Shown: positions 9,759 to 21,700 of the stretch, in pieces
Position numbering within the stretch: the first letter of the stretch is position 1
Layout of the letters: each line of letters opens with the position of its first letter
Origin: Metellina segmentata
Taxonomy: Eukaryota > Arthropoda > Arachnida > Araneae > Tetragnathidae
Assembly (NCBI GenBank): GCA_947359465.1
Contig: OX375883.1
Span: 87,786,911 to 87,850,910 of the forward strand
Reading direction: 5' to 3'
DNA: 64,000 bases
Notes under the pieces: model-generated
The model's database searches: none
The model's input: only the letters and a program-made list of their open reading frames with translations
What the model was told of the DNA's origin: nothing
Translations under genes and position numbers: made by a program

Positions 9759-12700
9759 CTGTAAAAATATTATGCAATGGGAAAAGCTAGAGAAAAATAA
9801 TTTGTTGTAATAATAGCAATCAAACAGTGCAGTCAATTCAATGACATTAATATGAATATAGAGAAACTAAATAAAGAGTGTATTAGAAAGTCTAAAAATC
9901 GTTTTCAAACAATAACATTCAAATAACCAATCATAAGAGTTTGTCTTTGTAGCAAACATAAATAAATATTTGCAGTCTATAGTTATTAATTAAATACAAA
10001 GTGATGAACAGGTAGAAAATAATAATACCAATCAAACAGTGTAGTCAATTCAATGACATTAATATGGATATAGAAATATATCGTAGAAAGTCTGAAATCT
10101 TTTTCAAACAATAACATTGTAATAACCAATCATACGGGTTTGTTTTTATCTTTGTAGTAAACAGAAATAAATATTTTCAGTCTATAGTTAGTAATTAAAA
10201 ACAAAATGATGAACGAGATTGAAAATATTACGCAATTTTTTAATATTCACTAATGATTCTAGTAGGTTCTCAAATTATATACCTGGGTAGTTTTCAGAAA
10301 AAACATCAAAATTTAACAACCAAATTTACAACATAAAGTGAAAAACTTTGAACTTTAAAATTTTGAGAATTGTGACTGAATATCTGAATTCAAGGCTATA
10401 ATGCTAGATTCAAGTGAAAAATGTTTTAAGTTGTCACACTTTTTACCATAAATTCAAGTGTCATATACATCCTTTTAGTTACATATTACTGGATGTAGGA
10501 TTTTCAAGGTTTTGCATCTTTTTCAGGACTGAAATACTACTTCAGTGAAGAAATATTGCCAGCTTAGAGCAGAAACTAATTAACTGTCAAAATGTTTTTC
10601 CAAACTGCTTAAAGACCAACAATAAGGTTTAAAAGTCAGAAAATAAAACTTATAAACATTTTGATCCTGTCAAGTTTTGGTACATGGGGCTAAATAGATC
10701 AGAGCTCATGGTATAGAGTGGATTCCAAACCACAAGAAATATTCGCACCCAGACTAGGATTGAACCAAGAGCCTGTTGTACCTAAGGTTTAGAAGGCTGA
10801 CCACTCAGTTGCAAAGCTGGAAAATTGATAGGAAATTATTTTAATTTTAAAAAGGGGTACAGCTTTTTGAATTATTATAAATTTTCCTATCATCACTTTC
10901 TAAAATAAATGAGTATTTCAATTAAATGTTTTTACATGTCTTCAGTTTTTGTTATGTGGATATGTTGTAATGCAGTAAAATAAAAGAAAATAGCACAGGA
11001 TCTAAACCTACCCCATTCCGTAAATTGCTCTCCCATCGAATAGTCATTTTCTTTAAATCAAACAATTTTATATCTCCATTGTCATATCCAACACATATAC
11101 AACGTTCTTCATTGTTGTATGCATTGCCTAATGAAAAGAAAATGATTCCAATACTACGCATATAAAACAAAATTACAGCAATGATTATTTTAGAACTATT
11201 AACTTGATGGATGAATGTTTGATTAAAACTGATTTTTAAATATAACACAAATAATCCACAATGAAGCTTCTAACAAATTTAATACATATGTCCTATTTTC
11301 GTAGTGTAATGCAATTCAATAGAAATTCTGAGTGTAGACAATGTGAAAGATTAAAGACTGATGTTTGTGTCTATTATCTTTTTATAGTGTTTGATCCTGT
11401 TACCTATCTAACACCAGTGATTTGCAACAGATGTATCACAAGCATGGCACAGTGTGCACTACAGATGGTGAAACAGTTTGAATTGTGTAAGATTCATTTA
11501 ATTTCAATGGTTTAATTTGGACTTTTGACAAAGTGTGTTTACAAATTTCAAGTAGTGCTCACATTTTTAATACTTATATCAATAATTTTGAGTTTTTGTT
11601 TCATTACAAAATATCACAAATACATTGTTTCAAAAAGATCTTTAAACAGCTACTTTGGAGCACTAAATGGAGGTGGTTACTTTTATTTTGTAAAAAATTA
11701 TTAATGAATTATTTTTATTTATTAATCATGGAATATTAAGCCTTCTTTATAGATGCTTCATACTTAACAATGATTTTTATAAACTGTAATTCAATAAAAA
11801 CAGTTTTCTCACTGCCACTACTTATTACATTCAACCATCCCTAACTAGAACCAAAAGTACTAAAAAAAACACCTTGCAAGTAATTTAACCTTTTAAAAAT
11901 AGGGTTCTCACAAAGAATAAAAATTTCAATCACTTGTAGAAAGATCACTTGGGTATCCTGGGGTTGAGAACCCCATGTTTACCAGAAGCAGTAAATCCCA
12001 TTGGGAATGAATAGACCACAAGGGCAGGGATCATGATCTATGACCTAGGGATCATGATCTATGACCTAGGGATCATGAAGCCTATATAAACCTAAAGCAG
12101 ATGTACCTCTGAGGTGGTGGTCGATCAGGGAATTTGTGTTGTTGATGAGACAAGTATTCATTTTCAAGTGACAAAACAAAATTAACATGTAGAAGACTAG
12201 GAAATTATAATTATAAACACAAATACTCTAACATGGTAAATACAGTAATCCCTCATTATATTGCTCCTTCATATGTTATGTCTTTTGGCTATATTGCAGT
12301 TTTTTACTTGTCACAGTTGGATTTTTGGTTTGTAGAAACACAGAAAATTATAATCCTTTTTATTTTTATTTTCAAGAATTGGGAATTTGAATGTCACTTG
12401 TTTCAAGGAGCCATCTGATTTAGATTCAGGTGTCATGAAAGTGAGAAAGAAAAGACATTTCTGTTTTCAAAAATATAATACCTTACTGTTATGTCTTGCA
12501 ATAAAGGAATAAGAGTGTACTTCAAGTCTAACAAGACATTTAATAATTATAAAGGGACATCACAATATACAAGCATAACAACGATTTGAGCAACGTACAG
12601 ACTCCGAGGCAACTGGCTCAACTGCTGCGTATTTAAAAGATTGTATTAGCCAGTTGTGACTGATAGGAATATATATATACTGGAAACAGTAATGCAAACA

Positions 12701-15700
12701 CATTACATTTCGGCAATATGTCTTTAATAGATTGGTCGGGGGTTTCAGTACAATAAGACTACTCATCGCGGAGCTGGCACTCTTTAGAGTCACACAAAGT
12801 CTCATAATAAACACATGACATCATAAATCTAAATGCTGAGAAGAGAAATGTATAGACTTTCGTGATTAACAGCACTCATAATATAAACACTTAGGTAAGC
12901 ATGCAACACTTACTTAGAATAAATTTTAAAGATTTACCCAGTCAGTGGTTAGCTCGTACTTTTCCACCATTTCAAATAAAATCGAGTTGTCCAAGATTGA
13001 ATTTTGTAGTTGATGAGCAAAGATACAGTAAGTTTAACAAAATATGTGTGGACTGGTCTTTTTAAAAAAAAGATTTACCCATTCAGTGGTTAGCTCGTAC
13101 TTTTACACCATTTCAAATAAAATCTAGAGTTGTCCAAGAGTGAATTTTGTAACTGATGAGCAAAGATACAGTAAGTCTAACAACAAAATATGTGTGGATT
13201 GGTTGTTTTGACATTTTAGGGTGCAAAGGCTATATTTGGCCAAGCTGCGCCAAACTCAAGACAACATCAAGTAAAACATTGTTGTTAAAAAAAGAGGGGG
13301 TGGAGAAAGGTGCAAGAAATTTTGCAGATAGGGTTGCCATAACAAAAACGGTAGATGTGAAGAAAAACCTCATAAGGTGAAGGTTACCATATTTGGCGAC
13401 AAATCGCCTTCTTACCGTGAACGACAGTTCCACCAGAGGGGTTGTGGAATAGAGTAGTGGGATGAAAGCAGAAAAAGATTTCTTGGGTAGCCTGAGAGAA
13501 ATAAGTGCATAAGCCAAAGACACACAATGTACAGACTGTTAACAGTTGAAGTACAGGATGCTCCGGAACAGATCCCCAGTGCAGTGAGCTTTCATAACAG
13601 ATTTAATGGAATCAGTCATAGTCAAATCTGGAATGAATTAGAGCTTGATAGATGTTAAAGCATGGGGATCATTCTGTCCCCACCAACCAAACTATGCATT
13701 AGAGTACCTTTTAAGTTTCAGGTTGAACTTTTATAATGGCAAATAATATAACTATCATGGAAAATCTCAGTGAATTTTCAATCTTTATGTAACTTTAAAA
13801 CAAATGCATAATTTCCATGCAAATGCATTTCATTACAATCGCTTATGTATTCAAGTGGGATATTTCCCTTGATTTTATTATTACTTACAAATTTAGAAAT
13901 TTTAGGAAGTTTGAAACTATTCTCTCATATTTACTTTTAATTTTGAAGTTGAAACAGTCTAGAAAGTTTTACAGTTTCTATATCACTAAAATTACTTGTG
14001 CATGTTTGCTATTTGAAGAGGCTACATTGCAAACAAATTATTGGAAAACTATCCACTCCCAGAAAAATTATGTTAAAAATGCTTACAATAATGGACGAAT
14101 ATTGAAAACCAATTACTAAAATGAGAATAGTTCTCTAAAACAGAATAAATGCAGCAAGAAAATCAAACTAATGTAACTAAATGCATGGATAACATAGTTA
14201 CAATAAAGATAAGCAGATAAAAACACTCCAAAACAACTAATGATGATAAAATGATTTAGAAATGATCGTCACTGGCTGTTCAGTATGTATGTTACGCGTA
14301 AATCCACTAGAGGGCAATATCTTTGAATTTACTTCCTCTTGGCGCTTCATGTGTATTACAATTTCTGCTCGCACACCATCAACAAGCAGGATCCAAGTGT
14401 GCCTGTATTTCTTTTGTCAAAATTAATTATTTTGTTAATTAAATATTGTTTTTGTTGTACATCACTTCCGAGTTCATTTTACAATGACAGAAACACAGGC
14501 CATTTGGGTGAAGCAAGCATCATCAGGACAGAAGAAAATCGCATGAATTCAACGATGCTCTTGAATAGTGTTGATACAATTCACTTTTATTTAAAAACTC
14601 AGCTGGTTCCTCAACTTTACACACAGCCTGGAAGGGCTCAATTATAAAAGTGAGTTGTGGCAACACTATTCTAGAACATATTCAAACTCACATTTCTTCC
14701 TATCACTTACTTGTCCAGATGGTTGATGTCTTGTCCACTGAAGATTGTTTAGAAGTTTCTCAATCATTATATTAGTCATTATTTTGAAGGTTTTCATCAG
14801 TTTTTACTATAGTTGGCATGTATTCTGATAGTTGGTTACAGTATGTATTAAAAAAATGGTTAATACTATAAAAAAGTTTTTATAAAATACATAATTCCTG
14901 AAGCACCCTATCAGGTGTTGACCTCTTTGAACACAAAAAATTACAAAATACACAGCCAGCTGATATAAAAATATGTTTGGTGAAAGATACTCCGATAGTT
15001 AAGCATATAACTGTAGTTAAAATATAAAAGGCAATATAAATAAAATTGCATTGATAGCAAGTTTTTACCAAATGCAACTGTCCAACAGTCTCGTTTATCT
15101 TCACCAGCTTCAGCTTCTATAGTTGCAACAGGCAAATCTTTTTGACGGGGATCCCACACTTTAACACCACCTTAAAAACAACAAAAGTTTTAATTTTAAG
15201 GCATCTCTGCTTATAACAACAGAAAGTACAGATACTATTCATTCAATACATGACACAAATTGAACTAACTTCAATAGCCATACAGATTAATGTTTTGTCG
15301 AGGGGTATACTCAGAACTGAGTATGAACCCTTGTAAATGCTAAACACCTGATAAACAGTTAATGTTTGTTTTGTCAGAAAGGCACTTATTGTGGTTACAA
15401 TATTGAATTCTGATGCTTGTGCCAACATGACACCAGAAATGCTGCTGAACATGCAACATGAAAACCAAAGTTGTGTCTTTGGGATATAATGTATTCAGCA
15501 GAGGGCACATACGAGCAAATAGTAAAAAGTGTATTACTCCAGTATTCTCATGTTTATTTCTAAAATGGGTATTTATCTTTTTTTGTGTCTTTGTGTGGTA
15601 CTAATTAGTGTTTAGAGTGCTGCACAGCGCTCATACATATTTAGTTTTGCAGTCACGAGTAGTGCCATAGCATTAAATACTGGAAAATAAGAATTTTTCA

Positions 15701-18700
15701 AGCTTTTATTCATGCAATTTATATGTGCAGAGTACATTTACTAAATTGGTGGTTTTGTACATAATAACACTACAACATACTAAACAACTTTGTAAATGAC
15801 TTTTCCCTTATATCTCATACTTTTTTAAACAGGAGAGCTAATTCACGGTTTTTACAGCTAGAGGTGTGGCAAGTAGACTCATCTTGAAGCATGGTCATTC
15901 TTTACTATAATTAAACTTCACTACAGCTATCTACATATGAGAGTTAAGTGAGTGTACACTTTACCATGTACCCTGTGAGCATTATTGATTAAAAATGTCA
16001 GATAAATCCAATTATGACATTTTTATGATTAAATATGTTCATGCTATGTGTACCTCAATGACAGTTGTTCACGCCACTCTTTAACTGGAACAGCTTTTCA
16101 TATCCAAGCACCAAGAACAACATAGCAAATTTGGCAGTTAGTAAGTGATCTCTTGAAACTATACAATATCACCAACATTCCTTTTCCAGAACCAGTCTTT
16201 GTGTACTTAGATACTACAGGAATTTGAATATATCAATAAATGTAATTAGAACCCACTAAAGTTTGTGCTTTTGTGTGAGCCATCACAACATACTTAAATG
16301 AGTTTCAGGTTATCCTACTTAGCAATTAAAAAAAACTCAAATGCTGAGCCATTCTCACACTTACCATCTCGGCTTCCAGTTACGATCTCAGGTGCTCCTG
16401 CACCTATGCCAAGGCCACCTACGCCATCTATTGCATTTATAATTTGAGAATGTGCTTTCACAGTGTAGATGGGTACTTCTAAATTTTCCATATCCCTATA
16501 AAAACAATAAAAAATATGGTATTCAACTGATTGAAGTACTATTTAGATGAACTAGAGGACCCTTGCATAGCATCTGAGCTGAAGTTTTGTTAATCTATTT
16601 AACTTTGACTTCTAATTTTACTATCCGTTTCTATTTCATCACTAAACATTTTCTTAATTCTACTGGTGGCAGCATTATTACTCACATTTCACACATATTT
16701 ACTATGAAAAGAAGCATTTAAAAATGCCATTTCGTATTTCTATAAATGAGATGAAATTAGTCAGAAATAAAAAGTAGCTTTTCATGTATTTACTGGTGTT
16801 AATTCTTATTTCTAGTGCAGTGCATGGCATAAAATATGTCATGCTACTATACAATTAACTCATGAGCATCCATTGCAACTGCATATGATTCACTTTGATA
16901 TCCAAAACCATTTTTACATTCTTTTCTGTGCTGATTTTCAACCACTTACAATTCTCATGGCCTTCTGTCATCGGATTGGTGACAAATTTCATTAGAACAG
17001 TGAACCCTTCTGGATACTTGGATTATTAGAGCTCAAATAAAAACTAAGCAGCAAAATTGGCAAATGAATGCGGCAGTGGTTGATTTTGTATTGTTTATTG
17101 CCATTCATTATAATTACAAATCATGATCGGAGATGTCCTGGGTCAACACGTCTACCTTACATGAAACTAGTCACCTCCCTGGAAAATACCAGGATCATAA
17201 CAGCTAGACACAACAACAATAGTGAAGCAACCTAAAAGTCTTGTTAACATTTATTTCCAAAAACAGAGCACAAGTTCAACATGAGTATTGTCTTTAGAGA
17301 CGAACTGCCAAAAAGGAACATAACCTAATTGTTTTCCAAAGTCTATGAGAAATTTTTTCGTGAAGGAGAACACAAATCAAAAAGAGTTGCAACTGCAAAG
17401 TCACTTGCCTTAATTCATCAGAATATACATAATTTCAGGCAGATTTTATGCATAGATTTGACAGTGTTCCTACTACTCAGACAGTGTTATTGCAAGGTTG
17501 AAGATAACAAAGATTAACACTTCAGTACACAAAAAAAAACAAGAACTGTATGATCCTAAATATAAACGTTGATGAATTCTGATCCATTGACTTCCAGCAG
17601 AAAGTTTGGAACAAGAATACAGAGGTTTCATTTTTCTGACCAAATGTTGATACTTTTGTTTATCAGACTTTGTACTTCATATCAGCAAAATGATGAGGGT
17701 AAACTAGAATATTTATATATTGTATACTTTCACATGTACGTAGCACAGAAATAGACATTATTTGTGTATTGGTGACTGTCAACAAGAGAGTATAGCTCAG
17801 ATAATATCCATCAGTACTAATTTCATAAATCCATGTAAATGTGTTTGATTTGAGCTATTATATTACTGTTAAAGAATATAAATTCCTCTGCATCTGAAGG
17901 TAATGAAGCTGGAAGATAGAAATCACCACAGGAAAGGAAATGTGAGCAGATGCTAATGGGTTTAAACGTTAAACTATATTGAATCCGATTTCAAGTAAAT
18001 GGGAAGCAATTGAAGTGAACAGCCAGAAGCTAAGTGTGGCAATATGACTGTGGTATGAATTTTTGCCATTTACTGTATTAGAAATAAGAATTAATCTAGT
18101 AACTACATGAGATGCTGCTTTATATTTTTTGATTATTTTTATTCCATTTTGAGATATGAAATGTACGTTAATAATGCTATCGATTAAAAGTGGATTTAAC
18201 GAAGGCATGAAAAGTGAGTAATGACATTGCTATGCACAGGTCTTCTAGTCAGGTTTCTTGTGCTATGGAATAAAAAAAAATTGTTATTATTTGATTAGAT
18301 ATAAGAAATATCTAGATCCATCATTAATGTACACAGGATAGAAATTGATATAATTTGCTTATTGTCAAATGACATCAATGCCAAATTGTTTATTATCAAT
18401 GGCAACAATATAAATATACGGTTACAAGATTCGTTTGAAATTTTCACGCTTTGTTTGGATACATTTGATTTGAGCAATGGAATTGCACAATAGTGTTATA
18501 ACTACATGGAAGAGCTTCTCCCCCTTATGAAATTCATCAGTAGTCTGATGACAGAAAGCAATGAGAAATCTAGAAGATAAAAATCAGTATAGAAAAGAAG
18601 CTTAAAGAGGAACTAAAAAAGGTTTAGCATAAAAAATGCTGAATTGCCTTGGAACAAGCAAATGTGATGAAATGGAAGTGGACATTGGGAATCTAACTGT

Positions 18701-21700
18701 GATACCATGTTTCAGGTGTGCATTTTACCTTGTTTTCATCAATGGTTACACATATGAATAACTGTTTCCATTTAGAGGGATGAAATCCATTAATTTGGAA
18801 ATGTGTATTGTCAGTGTTCATTATCAGTGGTGTAGTTAAAGGGGGCAGTGAACCAGGGTGCCAATATCAAATGGGATGGCAACTCTAAAACATTTGTCTC
18901 GTTTCTCTTGCAAATATTTTCTAAAAATGTTTCACATCTTCTCTTTTGATATCAGAGCAGTTTTATTAGTGTTAATCATTAGGCCATTTTCATGATAGCT
19001 GTATGTTTATAGAGTAATTTTTACACAGTGTATCCAAAGAGGATGAAGTCTATTTAAATAACAGGCCGAGTAGAAAAGGAAATTTTCAATTATGTTTCGT
19101 TTATCTAACTTGCCAGAGGCTAATTTTCAAGGCTAATTTTTTTTTTCATTACTCCAATCTGAGATGGTCATTATGTTAACAGGTGCATTTTTTAATTTTT
19201 TAAAAACATTAAATTTCTTGTACTTTGTAATTATAAACATGTCATTGAGGTTTGTTTAGAGTTCTTTTTGGAAATAACTAGTTTTGAAATTAATATATTA
19301 AATTTTAAGGTATGATAAACGATAATAAATAAAGCAATTGAATGAAGAAAAACAAAAGATCACTCCTCACCATACTTGCAAATTACCATCAAAATCTCCT
19401 GTTGCTAAGTGACGCTGCTGAAGACTAGAAGCTCCGAAAGTCCCACATTTAAATCCTCTTGGCTTGATCACCTGTATGAGCAGTGGAAAATAAAATATAG
19501 ATGGTTGGATTTTATGACGCCAAGTCTGTCATGGACAAGCTGCACTAAATACAAGATTCAATATCAACCCAATCAATAATAAAATGGGGATGAAAAAAAA
19601 AATATGCATACACAATAAAAAAAATAAAAAAAAAACCTTTGATCTAAAATATGAAATAGATATTAAATTATGTTGACTGAATGAAGCATGAAGGATAACA
19701 TGAAAAGGTATGCAAATGATACATATACAGGAAATGGGGGAAAAAAAAAAACCATTTTAAAGCTTAACAGTATTTATTTATGAAAAACAATTAAAAGATA
19801 ATGCATTACATAAACCATAAAAAATCAGTGATGTTAAATGATGAATGTGGAGGGTGATCAGTCAAATTTGATAAAACCGGTAATGATGTATTAAAAGAAA
19901 GCATTTATAAAACTAGCAAAAGATGTTAAAATATGAGTAAATGGATAAAGGTTGTTGGCAATGCTGGGACAATGGAGGAGTTTCAGACTAATAAAAAGCT
20001 ATGTTTAACTAACTCTAGAACAGTTAGCTCAAAGATGAGTTAAAAGAACATTGAACGGCTGAGGTAGATGGACAGTATGGGTGATATAGTGAGGTGACAA
20101 TATCCATACAAATCATACTGAAAATTAAAAAAAAACGTTCATCCTTTTGTAGGCTGCATTTTTAACAAGGGTATGAAAAAAATCATGTGACTTTGTTCTA
20201 AAAGTGAGTTTATATTTGATTCAAATATATATACAGTAGAGTTCAGCGAGTAATCCGAGGTACAAGGTAGCTTTTTTTGCTCTCACAAGTTCACTTAAAA
20301 TTAGATAATTGCGTCGAAGATAATAGATTAGGTAACAGATAATTGCATCAAAGAATGGCTTTATGGTGATGAGGATGAGGAAATTACTGACGATGCAATA
20401 ATTTGCATGATTACCGAAGAAATTGACAAAACTGTAGATTTAAATGATGAAACAGAGAAGATCTTTTCGCATGCAGAAGGCACAGCAGCGTTAGATGTTG
20501 CTCTTCGCTATATGGAGCAGCAACCAGATGCTTTACCACATAACATTTTGTTTTTGAAAAGCTTGCGAGACAACACAGCAAGAAAGAGAGTTTCTGCTCA
20601 AAACCAAACTTTAGATTCATTTTTTAAACACTAAATCAAGTAAGTGTGTGTGTGTGATGTTACTTTAAACACATTTTTATAGTTTACAAATCTATGTGCT
20701 CGTTATTTTTTCGCTATTTGATCTTTCTATTTTTTAGTTCCATATATAAAACTGAATTTCTCTTCAATTTTATTATGTAGTCTGCATAAGTTGAGTTGGT
20801 GTTGGTCCCAATCAATTCGGACTATCAGGACTTGACTGTATTCCTGATTTGCAAGAAAATTTAAATACATTTCTTGACCCTACACAGTGAGTCAAAGTAA
20901 AAACCAAACACCAAAGAAAATTAAAGGAATTTGTACTTGCAGTCCGAACAAACACAAAATTTTATAAAGTTACGTAAAGTAAGTAAAGTTTTTATAAAGA
21001 AAATTTAAATACATTTCTTGACCCTACACAGCCGAGTCAAAGTAAAAACCAAACACCAAAGAAAATTAAAGGAATTTGTACTTGCAGTCCGAACAAACAC
21101 AAAATTTTATAAAGTTACTTACATATAAATTGAGAGTACATTAAGTGTCTTATTATAAAAATTTTAAAAGCTGTAGGTAAGGTAATTTTTAGTTAAATGC
21201 AATGATAAATAAAAGCTTGGACCTTGTAATCTCAAAATAAAAATAGAACACTCTAGCTTTTTGCAAAATGTTATTATCAATTTTATTCCATTCTTCTATT
21301 AAAGAATTTAGATTTTTTTTTAAATTTGAAATGGGATGTTTACGTCATAAATTTATATTGATCCATAATGCCATCTATAAAATGCAATTTTTTGACTCCA
21401 GAAGCAGACATGCAACTCCAAACCATTACTGACCCCAGGGCCGGATTTAAGAGTATGCCGCCTATAGGCTAAAGTCCATTTGCCGCCCCCTCTATAGTTC
21501 ATATTTGCTTAATACATTTGTTTTACACAATAAAAGGATTGAGTTCATTGGTGTTTTCATCTTTTTTAAACATAAAAGTTTTTTTTTTGTTTCAGAACAC
21601 GTTCTTGTTCTTGAAGTTTCAGTTTTGTTAGTTTTTTGTATTCAGCGCCACGGAGTCTCTTCCTACCGTCACTCATAGTAGCAAGTGGGGAGAAGCCGAC

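Larger units (their letters stand above)
11128..15068. other. WDR92: WDR92 intron 4
   Basis: Apart from two tandem repeats and a LINE scrap listed separately, the intron shows only AT-rich sequence. The interval 12560-12840 is somewhat GC-richer and LTR-like (a TATATATATA tract, an AATAAA-like end), but I could not define its ends. Confidence 0.6.

Noticed and set aside
11261..11515. 84-codon plus-strand frame near WDR92 exon 5
   Set aside because: The cysteines do not form a known motif. It appears to be chance in AT-rich intron sequence.
12560..12840. Possible solo LTR on the minus strand
   Set aside because: Promoter-like and tail-like words are present, but no consistent TG...CA boundary or duplication could be fixed.
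14339..14647. 102-codon plus-strand frame in WDR92 intron 4
   Set aside because: It has no recognisable domain, a composition typical of AT-rich noncoding sequence, and no splice support.
17090..17220. GC-richer patch suggestive of an exon or LTR
   Set aside because: There is no open frame with splice sites, no matching repeat and no duplication in the window.
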